From NCBI RefSeq assembly GCF_900168125.1, contig NZ_FUZF01000007.1, positions 111,200 through 175,199 of the forward strand: a DNA stretch of 64,000 bases. Reading direction: 5' to 3'. The translations under genes were made by a program, and so were the position numbers. This document shows, piece by piece, positions 44,481 through 54,411 of the stretch (position 1 is its first letter; each line of letters starts with the position of its first letter). The notes below the pieces were generated by a model. The model worked only from the letters and a program-made list of their open reading frames with translations, was not told where the DNA came from and did no database searches. The DNA comes from Sphingobacterium nematocida. Its GTDB lineage: Bacteria; Bacteroidota; Bacteroidia; Sphingobacteriales; Sphingobacteriaceae.

Positions 44481-44573
44481 TACAGATATTTCGTATATTG
44501 AAATTTCAAAAGATATATTTTGTTGCTATAATCACGCATATAAAAGATTGATAGCCTCATAAAAAGGAAAATT

Positions 44574-45398
44574 ATGAAGAAGATATTTTTAGTCTTAGGG
44601 TTAGCTAGTGTCATTTTTACGACACAGGCTCAAACACACAAGCTGGAGAAACTTTGGGAGGCAGATCAAGGATTGCCTGTCCCGGAATCGGTGCTGTACG
44701 ATGCCTCAAAAGGACTGCTGTATGTTTCTCTCATTGATGGGGCAGGAAGCGAGAAAGATGGAAAAGGAGGAGTGGCTCTTTTGAATCCCGATGGATCCGT
44801 CAAAAATGCGAATTGGATAACAGGTCTTAACGCGCCTAAGGGTCTTGCGTTGTATAAAGGCCTTTTATATATCGCCGATATTAATTCGGTCATAGTTTCG
44901 GATGTTGTGACAGGGAATGTCATTGACGAAGTAGAGATTAAAGGATCTACTTTTTTGAATGATGTTACAGTGGATGATAATGGAGTGGTGTATGTGTCCG
45001 ATACCAGAGATAATAAGATTTACCAGATTCGTAATGGCAATTCTTCCTTATACATGGAAAATGTGCCGAGTGTCAATGGATTGAAATATCTGAATGGTTC
45101 GTTGTATGCGTTAGCGGGCCCTGAGCTTTGGAAGATTGATGCTAATAAGAAAACACAGGTGGTAGCGAAAGGTTTTGAACAAGGAGGAGATGGATTAGAA
45201 CCTGTTGGTAACGGTGATTTTTTAGTGACCTGTTGGCCAGGCCTGATTTATTACGTCAAAGCAGATGGAGGTATCGAGAAGTTACAAGATGTACAGGGTA
45301 AAATGAATACTGCCGATTTGGGTTTTAATGCTAAAGAACGGATACTATATATTCCGACTTTTAACAATAATAGCGTGATAGCGTATCTGTTGAAATAG
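44574..45398 (+). CDS. Secreted SMP-30/gluconolactonase-like beta-propeller
   Basis: 274 residues with signal peptide MKKIFLVLGLASVIFTTQAQ and repeated strands: GLPVPESVLYDASKGLLYVSLIDG, DVTVDDNGVVYVSDTRDNKIY and so on. The layout resembles SMP-30/regucalcin-type lactonases or NHL propellers. Metal ligands cannot be placed with certainty, so an enzymatic role is not claimed. Alone in its transcript, just before murF. Confidence 0.72.
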   Translation: MKKIFLVLGLASVIFTTQAQTHKLEKLWEADQGLPVPESVLYDASKGLLYVSLIDGAGSEKDGKGGVALLNPDGSVKNANWITGLNAPKGLALYKGLLYIADINSVIVSDVVTGNVIDEVEIKGSTFLNDVTVDDNGVVYVSDTRDNKIYQIRNGNSSLYMENVPSVNGLKYLNGSLYALAGPELWKIDANKKTQVVAKGFEQGGDGLEPVGNGDFLVTCWPGLIYYVKADGGIEKLQDVQGKMNTADLGFNAKERILYIPTFNNNSVIAYLLK

Positions 45399-45407
45399 AT
45401 TTTTAAT

Positions 45408-45415
45408 TACTTTTG
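45408..45415 (+). promoter_or_regulatory. Promoter -7 box for murF
   Basis: TACTTTTG, a full match to TAnnTTTG. A TTG at 45390-45392 could be part of the -33 region, though the spacing is short (15 bases). The murF ATG is 20 bases downstream. Confidence 0.45.
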
Positions 45416-45435
45416 TCCCACTAAAGAGACAGGCC

Positions 45436-46731
45436 ATGCAGATTGAAGCGTTGTACAGCATCTACAAGCAGTACCCAAAGATATCTACGGATACCCGTAA
45501 TATCATCACTGATAGTATATTTTTTGCACTTAAGGGAGCCAATTTTAACGGCAATGCCTTTGCAGATCAAGCCTTGGATAGTGGTGCGCGCTACGCTGTG
45601 GTTGACGATGTCGCTTATCAAAAGGATGAGCGGTATATATTAGTTGAGGATGTCTTGACTAGTCTTCAGGACTTGGCGCGATACCATCGCAAGCAGTTGC
45701 ACATTCCTATTATTGGAATTACTGGTACAAATGGTAAGACAACTTCCAAGGAGCTATTGTATGCTGTACTTTCACAACGATACAAAGCCTTTGCTACCAA
45801 TGGTAATTTAAACAATCACATCGGTGTGCCCCTATCTATCCTTTCCATTGATGCTACGATTGAGATTGCGATTATAGAAATGGGAGCCAATCATTTGGGA
45901 GAAATCGCCTTTCTTTCGGATATTGCTCATCCGACACATGGTCTCATTACCAATGTTGGAAAAGCCCACTTAGAAGGGTTTGGCTCTTTCGATGGTGTCA
46001 AGAAAACCAAAGGCGAGTTGTATGATTATTTGCAGGATCATGAAGGGACATTATTTCTACAAGGGGATAATAAGGACCTGGTCGAGATGGCTTCGCATAG
46101 AAACATCCATAAAATAGTACGTTATGGCTTTAGTCCAGACAATGACGTGATTGGTAAATTGCTTATTGCAAATCCTTATCTTGCTATCAGTTGGAAAGAA
46201 AGGGACAAATCTGCTATTTACGAAGTCTCGACTAATCTGACCGGTTCTTATAATACAGAGAATTTTTTGGCGGCTATTGCTGTGGGGTTACATTTTGGTG
46301 TGCCAGCGATCTCGATCAACGAGGGGATAGCCGGATATATACCGACCAATAATAGATCTCAAATTACCAAAACGAATCGTAATACAGTTGTTGCAGACTT
46401 TTATAACGCTAATGCCAGCAGTATGGTTGCTGCATTGGACAATATGAAGGTGTTGACTGTAGAACACAAGGTTGTGATCCTAGGTGATATGTTTGAATTG
46501 GGCGATGATTCCTATACAGAACATGCCATTATCATCCAAAAAGCCAAAGCTTTGCCGTTGGAACGCTTGATTTTTGTTGGAAAGGAATTTTTTAAACATC
46601 GCAGCGATGACGCGGAGTTTTATGAAAGTACTGCTGATGCACGAACTGCTATTGTAGGTCTGTCAGGAAGCTTTATCTTGCTTAAAGCTTCTCGTGGGAT
46701 GTCATTCGAGCGACTATTAGAAGTTCTTTAA
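45436..46731 (+). CDS. murF: UDP-MurNAc-tripeptide:D-Ala-D-Ala ligase MurF
   Basis: 431 residues. Adds D-Ala-D-Ala to the peptidoglycan precursor. The N-terminal substrate domain has STDTRNIITDSIFFALKG; the P-loop is GITGTNGKTTSKELL; NHIGVPLSIL and AIIEMGANHLGEI follow; the C-terminal half has VADFYNANASSMVAALDN and VILGDMFELG. It ends against a convergent gene, with the two stops sharing TTAA. Confidence 0.96.
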   Translation: MQIEALYSIYKQYPKISTDTRNIITDSIFFALKGANFNGNAFADQALDSGARYAVVDDVAYQKDERYILVEDVLTSLQDLARYHRKQLHIPIIGITGTNGKTTSKELLYAVLSQRYKAFATNGNLNNHIGVPLSILSIDATIEIAIIEMGANHLGEIAFLSDIAHPTHGLITNVGKAHLEGFGSFDGVKKTKGELYDYLQDHEGTLFLQGDNKDLVEMASHRNIHKIVRYGFSPDNDVIGKLLIANPYLAISWKERDKSAIYEVSTNLTGSYNTENFLAAIAVGLHFGVPAISINEGIAGYIPTNNRSQITKTNRNTVVADFYNANASSMVAALDNMKVLTVEHKVVILGDMFELGDDSYTEHAIIIQKAKALPLERLIFVGKEFFKHRSDDAEFYESTADARTAIVGLSGSFILLKASRGMSFERLLEVL

Positions 46732-47348
46732 TCTTTTTTATCGTCCACGTCCGACACAGCAGGTAGAGATAGGTTATATTTTACGGATACCAATCGGATA
46801 CCCACTACAAAAGAGGCCGAGATAAATGCATTCCAGCCTCTTTCTAATCCAAAATACTCTAAGATTACAAATAAGAGTGCCCCAGACAGACAGGCCGATG
46901 CATATATTTCCTTTCGGAGAATGAGGGGGGTCTCATTCATTAAGGTATCACGTATTACGCCTCCCATGGCGGCAGAAAACATACCAAACATCATTGCGGC
47001 AATATTGCTGCTACCGTAGTCCAATGATTTTTGTGTTCCTACTACTGTAAAAAATCCAATTCCGATGGCATCAAATAGCGTCAGTGTTTTAGCCCAGTTA
47101 TAAAGATGCCGGTTTGCGATGATGGAGATAAATACTCCGATAAAAATAGCGATAAGGTAGTTTCCATCTTCGACCCACACCGGTCTTATATTTAAAAATA
47201 CATCCCTTAGTGATCCGCCACCGATGGCTGTTACAAAGCCCATAAAGGTAGCACCGAAGACATCGATACCCCGTCTGTTGGCAGCCATTGCACCCGATAT
47301 GGCAAAAACCATAGTTCCCAGAAGATCTATACCGTATATGATATTCAT
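46728..47348 (-). CDS. Trimeric intracellular cation channel (YicG/UPF0126) family
   Basis: 206 residues, about seven membrane segments. The two repeated halves contain DLLGTMVFAISGAMAANRRGIDVFGATFMGFVTAIGGGSLRD and FFTVVGTQKSLDYGSSNIAAMMFGMFSAAMGGVIRDTLM, the duplicated GGG-RD motif of this family. Related proteins conduct potassium or transport small solutes. It stops at 46728, overlapping the murF stop in a TTAA. Confidence 0.88.
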   Translation of the reverse strand: MNIIYGIDLLGTMVFAISGAMAANRRGIDVFGATFMGFVTAIGGGSLRDVFLNIRPVWVEDGNYLIAIFIGVFISIIANRHLYNWAKTLTLFDAIGIGFFTVVGTQKSLDYGSSNIAAMMFGMFSAAMGGVIRDTLMNETPLILRKEIYASACLSGALLFVILEYFGLERGWNAFISASFVVGIRLVSVKYNLSLPAVSDVDDKKD

Positions 47349-47536
47349 AATCTAAATACTGATAAACAATGATACAGAAAATATAAATAGAAAGCATGTT
47401 GTGGTATGGATTTTCGAACGGCATGTCTTGGCAATCGATTGTGTAAAAACTTCATCACAGCGCCTGTAATCGCTAAAAAGACTTAATTTTAGGAAGAATT
47501 AAATTTTGTAAGACTAACCTACATAAACATCACAGG

Positions 47537-48925
47537 ATGAACTATAGATCACTAATTTTATTTGGCCTATTCTGTATGGTATGGCAAGGGTATGCGCAGC
47601 AACAAAAAACATTTGCCATTCCAGCCAATAAAGCATATGCAGAGCCCTTTGAACGGAAGCATGAAGAGGTGGGGGTTCGTATTCCGGTAGGTTATCCTGA
47701 AGACCAGGGAGATATATCACATTGGACAGCGCAGAGCCGAAAAGTGGTGTGGTACCTTTATCAAAAACCAGGTAGTTATCAGATGCAGTTTGAGTATAGC
47801 AATAAAGGCAAAGCGACCCCATTTCAATTGCGAATCACACCTTGTTATGAGATATTGGACTACAAGCCTACTACACATATGCTGAATTTTGATACAGGGG
47901 CTGAGAAAGGTTTGACAACCTCCATTCCCGTATCTATAAAAAACACTGGGTATTATCGATATGAACTTACCGCGCTATCTACACCGCCGCTAGATTTGCG
48001 GATTCACTATTTACGCTTTCATACAGCGTCATTAGATGGGCAGGTCAATCAGACCGACTATCAGTCATCTCCATCTGTACACATCAACTTTAGTTCTACC
48101 GGTACAACTGATAAACGTTATAATTGGCTTTACGAAGACGTAGTAGTACCTGTAGGAGCAGATCCTTTTCACACCTTTTATATGGCTATCGGTTTTTACC
48201 GCGGTTATCTTGGTATGCAGACCAATTCGGATAGCGAACGCAGGGTCTTGTTTTCCGTGTGGGATAGCAAAGATGCAGAAAACGATAAGACTATAGGGCA
48301 CGATGATTTTGTATCGTTGGTAGATAAAGGGGGAGCTACCACTGTAAATTCTTTTGGTGGCGAGGGTACAGGTGGGCAGTCCTATGTGCCTACAGCGGGG
48401 TGGGAGACAGGCAAGCGAGTTTCTTTCATCATGAATGTCTTACCGCAGGATAATAATTCGGTTGTTCTTTCGGCTTGGTATAAGCTTGAAGGACAGCTTG
48501 ACTGGAATTATATCGCTTCATGGCGTGCGCCAAAGGAACAACGATATTTTGATGGATTTCACTCGTTTTTAGAGAACTACGGTTTTGTCAATGGGCAACA
48601 TAGACGCATGGCCGAGTATTATAATGCCTACGGTTACGAGGCACAGTCTAATCGATGGGTACACTTGAACAAAGTTCAGTTTAGCAATACCGATGGCAAA
48701 GAAGGGCAGCGTGTCGATTACGAACAGGGTGTATCGCCTTTGCATACAGACCGCTTTTACATGTCTTCAGGAGGGTATACTCCAACAGTTAAGACTGCTG
48801 ATACGGTGCCTTTGCAGCAGACATCACCAGCTGTAGACCTCAGTCTTTTGGAAAAGCGCGTACAAGAAGCCCTTGCAAATGAATCTAAACATAAAGATAT
48901 GATTAAGAAAAAGAGCTTGAAATAA
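47537..48925 (+). CDS. DUF3472-domain secreted protein
   Basis: 462 residues. Signal peptide MNYRSLILFGLFCMVWQGYAQ, an N-terminal DUF5077-like beta-sandwich (VPVSIKNTGYYRYELTALS), then DUF3472: GADPFHTFYMAIGFYRGYLGMQTNSDSERRVLFSVWDSKD. The tail (after 440) is rich in Gln and Lys. Members of this family are extracellular and may bind sugars; function not established. First gene of an accessory surface-protein block. Confidence 0.82.
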   Translation: MNYRSLILFGLFCMVWQGYAQQQKTFAIPANKAYAEPFERKHEEVGVRIPVGYPEDQGDISHWTAQSRKVVWYLYQKPGSYQMQFEYSNKGKATPFQLRITPCYEILDYKPTTHMLNFDTGAEKGLTTSIPVSIKNTGYYRYELTALSTPPLDLRIHYLRFHTASLDGQVNQTDYQSSPSVHINFSSTGTTDKRYNWLYEDVVVPVGADPFHTFYMAIGFYRGYLGMQTNSDSERRVLFSVWDSKDAENDKTIGHDDFVSLVDKGGATTVNSFGGEGTGGQSYVPTAGWETGKRVSFIMNVLPQDNNSVVLSAWYKLEGQLDWNYIASWRAPKEQRYFDGFHSFLENYGFVNGQHRRMAEYYNAYGYEAQSNRWVHLNKVQFSNTDGKEGQRVDYEQGVSPLHTDRFYMSSGGYTPTVKTADTVPLQQTSPAVDLSLLEKRVQEALANESKHKDMIKKKSLK

Positions 48926-49163
48926 TTATGCAAGTCCAAACTTTCTGGGAAAATAGGAAGCAGCTAACATATAGTACCACATTCATGTAGACTGATGGTG
49001 TTCTCCTTTTTTAATTATTGGCCTTAGTGATCAATACAACATATTTTGACTAGGAGTTTTGTGCTCTAGGACAGCGAGTTTTTTTATGCTTTCATAAAAA
49101 ATAATGTTGTTTAATCAATTGTTATTGATTAACTTACGTGTTAAAACTTAAATTAGACAAACC

Positions 49164-50650
49164 ATGAATTATCGCAATCGATTGCTTATCGTTGTGCTTC
49201 CACTTATTTTTTTGTAAGCTGTAAAAAGAATAATGTCAGCGGAGAAGGAGATGATCCTGTAGTAGAACCCATTACCATCACCGAGTTCATATTTCGTGCC
49301 GCTGACAATCCTACCATACCAACAGATCTGCTGCTCGATCAGAAAGACGATCAGTTCAGTGGCAGTCTTTCCAGGTATGGACCACAGCAGCTGATAGCAA
49401 GCTTCAGCACCAATGCTGAAAAGGTAATGGTTAATGGTGTCCAGCAGCAAAGCGGAATCAGTGTCAATGACTTTGTTAACGAGGTATCCTATACCTTTAT
49501 AGGTAAAAACGGAAATAAGAAGGATGTAAAGGTAAAGATTGTCTGGACAACGGCCGAGGTACCACATATACAGATCACAACAGCAGGCGGAGAGGCGATA
49601 AGTTCCAGGGAAAATTACTTACAGGCTACCGTTTCGATCGATGGTAAAGGACGCTATTTGGATTTTTCCGGTAGTACCGAGGTTAAGGGGCGAGGCAACT
49701 CCACCTGGGCTTACCCCAAAAAACCCTATCGGCTTAAGTTGAACAGCAAGTCCGAGATTTTGGGAATGGGTTCGGCCAAGAATTGGGTTCTGCTAGCCAA
49801 CTATCTAGATCCATCCCTGATGTCTAATGCCGTCGCGATGAAAATTGGACAGGATTTGGAAGTGCCGTTTACCAATACCATTATACCCGTAGATCTCACG
49901 GTCAATGGGGTGTATAAAGGAAGCTATGTTCTGACTCAACAGATCGAAGTACAGGACAATCGGGTGAATATTGGGAAGGACGGCTATCTGTTGGAGCTGG
50001 ATACCTATTTTGACGAGACCTACAAGTTTTACAGTACGGGATACAGCCTCCCCGTTATGATCAAAGAACCCGAGCTGGAAGGATCATCAGAGATAACGCC
50101 ATTAAAGACCCAATTCGATACTTTCGAGGCGTTGATCAAGGGAGCCTCTTTCCCCAATAATAATTATGGAGACTATTTTGATAAAGATGTCTTTGCGCGA
50201 TACATATTAGTTTACTTCCTTGCTGGCAATGAAGAGATTAATCATCCGAAGAGCGTTTACATGCACAAGAAAGCTGGCGGCAAGTTCACATTTGGCCCAT
50301 TATGGGATTTTGACTGGGCCTATGGCTATGAAGGGAGCGGTATACACTTTACAAACCCCAACCGGCCACTATTCTGGTCAGGGACCAACAAGGGAACGGT
50401 ATTTCTCAAACGATTATTTGAAGACCCCGAGGTACAGGTGGCTTTCAAAAAACACTGGACCAATTACAAGGAAAGACATATGAGCCAGTTGATCCATTAT
50501 ATTGATGCGTATGCCTCATTGATCAAAACGTCTAAGTCCAGAGACTATGCCGTATGGGGTAGAGGAAAGGATTTTGAGGCAGAGGTTGGCAAACTCAAAA
50601 AATACATACAAGACCGGGCTTTATATATCGACAGGTTTGTGCAGTTTTAA
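49164..50650 (+). pseudogene. CotH kinase-like lipoprotein gene with a frameshift
   Basis: The intact frame from 49427 encodes 407 residues with clear CotH motifs: TEVKGRGNSTWAYPKKPYRLKL, MGSAKNWVLLANYLDPSLMSN and PLWDFDWAYGYEGS (the kinase-like active region). The true N-terminus lies in another frame, starting at 49164 with MNYRNRLLIVVLPLIF. Adding one T to the T7 run at 49207-49213 continues it as VSCKKNNVSGEGDD, a lipobox with Cys19, and on into the CotH body, for 495 residues. So one base is missing, by real mutation, slippage, or an assembly error. CotH proteins phosphorylate secreted proteins in other taxa. GC is about 48%, well above the window average. Confidence 0.88.
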
Positions 50651-50667
50651 ATCTATAAATTGAATTT

Positions 50668-53013
50668 ATGAGGTCAATTGTTGTTATTCTATTTCTTTTT
50701 TTTAATCTGCCCCAAGTGTCAGCACAGGAGCTGCCCCAAATCTACGTACATACGGACCGATCAATGTATGCCCCCGGAGACACGGTCTGGTTTAAAGCTT
50801 ACCTGATGTATGATGGTAGGCTGGACTCTACCATCCACAACCTGTATATTGACTGGGCAGATAGTGCCGGCAATGTACTGGCAAACAACGTGCACATCGC
50901 ATCCCAAGGGTACAGTTTCAGTCAGTTTGTCGTTCCTGCAGACCTATCTTCTTCAGTGATCTATCTCAATGCCTATACCGGCAATATCGAAGACAAAGGC
51001 TATTTGGGGTACACTAAGCCGCTGTATATTCTGGGGGATGGAAGGCAGGTCAGCTATCGGGAAAACACCAAGAGGCTGGTCGTCAGTTCTGGTGCGAAGT
51101 ACCTGGTACAGGGTATGACCAATCGCATTTATACCCGGGGCGAAGATAGTCGCGGCCTACCCTTTCCTTATCAATTGGAGCTTTTGGACGGGCAGTACGA
51201 TGTTGTCAGCACGACCACATCCGATTCTGCAGGGATAGCCCATATCGATTTTGAGCCCGAGATGGCGGGATACATGCTTCGCTGGAAAGATTCTGATGGC
51301 AAGCTCACCGTAGAACAGCTTCCTGCCGTACAGCCCGAAGGCGTGCTGATCAGCTTGGTTCAGGAGGGAGCTGGTTATTACGCTATCTTAAAGCCCTCTG
51401 CAGGCATGGTGGGCGACTATGTGCTACATGCCCGACTCAATCAGTTGCAGCTGTTTGAGCAGCCTGTTATGATCAAAAAAGGCGGTTTGAAAATAGCAAT
51501 AACACCCGATATGTTACGTTATGGCCTTTTGCAGTTATCATTAGTAAACAGCAAAGGCCAGGAGTGCGCGTATCATTCCGAAGTGGTGCAGCAGGAGGAT
51601 ATACGGGCAGAGCCACAGGTGCAAATTTTGACAGCGGAGAAGGGGCCTAGGGCCAAGCAAAAAATAAACTTAAGTATTCCCCATGTTGCCTATGCCAACC
51701 TTTCGGTATCTATCGTAGACGACTTTAGTCTACCCGACAGCAGCGATCGTATGGAACGTGCGTTACTTAATAGTCAGGTTGTAGGGGCCGTATATATTCC
51801 ATCAGCTATCGAAGATTGGGTACATACCATACCTTGGAATCGGGATTACAGCCTCATCGACGAGCTTCCTGCACGAAAGGACGCAGCTTTATATGTCCAG
51901 GGGCAGGTCAGCATGCCCGACAAAGGGTGGAAGCGGTTTGAAGCCTCTACCCAAAAAGAAGGAACGCTGAAAGTAGGGATTCCGCGGGGTTCGTTATCCT
52001 TAGGCTACCGACCTATCAGGCAAGATACCGTGCATTACCCTTTTAAATACCAAGCGGTCGAGCTCGATGACAATCGTCGAATAGTACTAAAAGACTTACA
52101 ATATTTCGATACGATGGAGTTTCGGCTTTCGCATATTGATCGGAAAAATCAGTTTGATGACATCAAGGTAGATTATCGGTTTAAGCCCTTTGCCGATCAT
52201 ACTCAGCTGACTGTGCCTTCTGCTTACTTAAACAAACATATTACCTATTTGGATAGGGCTGCAGCCCATATGGAGCAGGTCGATGCTGCGTTTGCCAAGT
52301 ATTTAGGTGGGCAACGCCAAATCCAAACGGTGGTCGTACGTCGCAAGGTAAAGCCGTTAGCGGTTCGGGATATGGAAGATAAATTTATGGTTACCGAATA
52401 TTTTAAAAACTCTGTCGCCGATTTTCTTCCACAAGACGATCCCTATGTCATTAAATATTCCACAACGCTGTTAGATTATATTCGTAGAAGTAAAGAAATA
52501 AATTTGTTATTCGATGAGAATGAGAATGTCCGTTCAGGTCGATTTAAACGTATCTATGTTAATGAGCGGAAATGCTATGATGTGTCCGATGGTTCAATTT
52601 CTATTATAGACGTAGAAATGCTTCGTGATGCTTGGAGGACGGATATGAGTCGGATAGGCTTGATCAAAATTATTCAAAGTTCTTTCGGTGATGAATTAGC
52701 ACTTTATGTGTTCGCCGCGAGTAATGTCAATCGTGATCTCGGGCGAAGGATTAATTTAGGTAAGCTCGGAGGGTATACACCGATTTATCAGATCACAAAT
52801 GTCGATTATGGGCAGGCAGATGCGAGCCGCCATCAGAAAGACGAGCGACAGACTTTATATTGGCACCCACTCTTGTTAACAAATTCGGAAAATGCTTCCC
52901 ATGCTACTATAGAATTTTATAATAATGAATTTGGACGCGATTACTGGATCGTTATCAAGGGTATAACAGCCGAAGGTAAGCTTGTTGATTACACGAAGAA
53001 GATAAAATTATAA
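50668..53013 (+). CDS. MG2-like (alpha-2-macroglobulin-type) secreted protein
   Basis: 781 residues with signal peptide MRSIVVILFLFFNLPQVSAQ. ELPQIYVHTDRSMYAPGDTVWFKAYLM is an MG2-type domain as in bacterial macroglobulin-like proteins, followed by further Ig-like domains. No CXEQ thioester motif was seen, so it is not a standard protease trap. Base composition changes inside the gene near 52,370: about 50% GC before, about 35% after. It lies 17 bases after the CotH gene and 10 before the next, so the three are probably one operon. Confidence 0.78.
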   Translation: MRSIVVILFLFFNLPQVSAQELPQIYVHTDRSMYAPGDTVWFKAYLMYDGRLDSTIHNLYIDWADSAGNVLANNVHIASQGYSFSQFVVPADLSSSVIYLNAYTGNIEDKGYLGYTKPLYILGDGRQVSYRENTKRLVVSSGAKYLVQGMTNRIYTRGEDSRGLPFPYQLELLDGQYDVVSTTTSDSAGIAHIDFEPEMAGYMLRWKDSDGKLTVEQLPAVQPEGVLISLVQEGAGYYAILKPSAGMVGDYVLHARLNQLQLFEQPVMIKKGGLKIAITPDMLRYGLLQLSLVNSKGQECAYHSEVVQQEDIRAEPQVQILTAEKGPRAKQKINLSIPHVAYANLSVSIVDDFSLPDSSDRMERALLNSQVVGAVYIPSAIEDWVHTIPWNRDYSLIDELPARKDAALYVQGQVSMPDKGWKRFEASTQKEGTLKVGIPRGSLSLGYRPIRQDTVHYPFKYQAVELDDNRRIVLKDLQYFDTMEFRLSHIDRKNQFDDIKVDYRFKPFADHTQLTVPSAYLNKHITYLDRAAAHMEQVDAAFAKYLGGQRQIQTVVVRRKVKPLAVRDMEDKFMVTEYFKNSVADFLPQDDPYVIKYSTTLLDYIRRSKEINLLFDENENVRSGRFKRIYVNERKCYDVSDGSISIIDVEMLRDAWRTDMSRIGLIKIIQSSFGDELALYVFAASNVNRDLGRRINLGKLGGYTPIYQITNVDYGQADASRHQKDERQTLYWHPLLLTNSENASHATIEFYNNEFGRDYWIVIKGITAEGKLVDYTKKIKL

Positions 53014-53023
53014 ACCACATCCT

Positions 53024-54244
53024 ATGTTGCGACTTATAATCCTACTTTTAGTTTTCATTTATCCTTGGATTGGATTCGCCCAAAATACTATATCGGGTAA
53101 AGTTGTGAACAAAAAGACCAGAGAAGTCATTGTGGGTGCAACTGTGTACATGGATAATACCACTATTGCTACAAGCAGCAACAAATCTGGCGAATTTGCT
53201 TTAAAAACTATGGAGGTTGCCAGTTTTAATATTGTATGCTCCGCAGTGGGCTATGAGGTGACTACCATACAATTAGGCCAACCCGATGACAAAGACCGTC
53301 ATTTGTTGATAACACTTGTGCCCAAGGTGATAGCTATAGAGGAAGTTGAGGTGTCGGCATTTTTAAAAGATGGCTGGAAAATATGGGGAAAGAGGTTTAC
53401 ATCGTCATTTATCGGAAGTAGCACATTTGCTGAACACTGTATGATCGAAAACCCCGAAGTTATCAGGTTCCGGTATAGCGAAGATGATAAAGTGCTGCAT
53501 GCTACAGCAAGTGTGCCGATTAAGATTACCAATAAAGACCTAGGTTATACATTGTACTGCGATCTTAAGACGTACGAAATGCATACAAAAACAGGTAATC
53601 TTTATTATGACGGTTATCTGCGGTTTGAAAGTGTAGGTAGACCGACAGGGAGGATGAAAGCCTATCGTAAAGCGGCGTATCAATCATCATTTATGCGTTT
53701 CATACGAAGTACATTTCATCAAAACTGGGAAAAAGACGGCTATGTAGTTAAGGAGTTATTTTTGGACCCTAATTTGGATCGCGAGCAGGCTCTTAAAACA
53801 TTAGAAGATATAGAAGAGATCATTCGGACTGACTATGCCGGCAATGCAAAAGCTTACTGGAATGTGGTAGGACCTAAAGGACTTCTCGCAAAAGATAGGT
53901 TAATGGAGCTGGTCAGCCAGCCAAAAACAAATCTTATCTATGGAAAAAGGCTTGCAGAAACAGATATCATTTCGTCTCGAAATCACAACAGAGGTTTAGC
54001 TAATGTGTCCTATAAGAGCGCCTTGCAAATAGAAAACAGTAAAATCAAGCTCGACGCCAATTATGTAAAATATGATATAAAAGGAAACAGTAACTCCCGA
54101 TTGATATTTACGCCGGTAGATGCAGAGGTCGAGATCAATAGGTTAGGCGAATTTAAGCCCATTAAAAACTGGAGTTTAGATGGCTATTTTGCTTGGTTTA
54201 ATAAAATGTCTACTATATTACCATTGGATTATGAGGTAAAATAA
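53024..54244 (+). CDS. Carboxypeptidase-regulatory-like-domain secreted protein
   Basis: 406 residues. Signal peptide to about residue 20 (FIYPWIGFAQ), then NTISGKVVNKKTREVIVGATVYMDN, a carboxypeptidase D regulatory-like beta-domain (about 22-105). The rest is unlike any family I recognise and lacks a barrel. The first domain is typical of TonB receptors and of surface proteins of Bacteroidota. It ends just before the palindromic repeat. Confidence 0.8.
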   Translation: MLRLIILLLVFIYPWIGFAQNTISGKVVNKKTREVIVGATVYMDNTTIATSSNKSGEFALKTMEVASFNIVCSAVGYEVTTIQLGQPDDKDRHLLITLVPKVIAIEEVEVSAFLKDGWKIWGKRFTSSFIGSSTFAEHCMIENPEVIRFRYSEDDKVLHATASVPIKITNKDLGYTLYCDLKTYEMHTKTGNLYYDGYLRFESVGRPTGRMKAYRKAAYQSSFMRFIRSTFHQNWEKDGYVVKELFLDPNLDREQALKTLEDIEEIIRTDYAGNAKAYWNVVGPKGLLAKDRLMELVSQPKTNLIYGKRLAETDIISSRNHNRGLANVSYKSALQIENSKIKLDANYVKYDIKGNSNSRLIFTPVDAEVEINRLGEFKPIKNWSLDGYFAWFNKMSTILPLDYEVK

Positions 54245-54247
54245 GAT

Positions 54248-54399
54248 GGGACTGTCTCACAAAGTAGACTTCATCGTCCTTTCGACTGCAGCGTAGCGAA
54301 ATGGAGAAATCTACAAGCTTGAAATTTAAGCTTGTAGATTTCTCGACTACACTGTGTTTCACTCGAAATGACGTTATAGTTTTTGATTTGAGACAGCCC
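54248..54399. repeat. Large palindromic repeat (REP-like)
   Basis: About 150 bases of nested inverted repeats: outer arms 54248-54259 and 54389-54399; inner perfect 17-bp arms 54304-54320 and 54328-54344 with 7-base loop. The pieces TTTCGACTGCAGCGTAGCG and ATTTCTCGACT are the kind of short palindromic element found in many copies between genes of Sphingobacteriaceae and related groups (from general knowledge; copies elsewhere not checked). It may act as a terminator between the convergent genes at its sides. Confidence 0.7.
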
Positions 54400-54411
54400 T
54401 TGATATGTTGT

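Larger units (their letters stand above)
44267..44573. other. 307-base spacer between the barrel gene and the SMP-30-like gene
   Basis: No gene. It contains the terminator at 44306-44337 and repeat copy B at 44433-44480. Confidence 0.6.
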
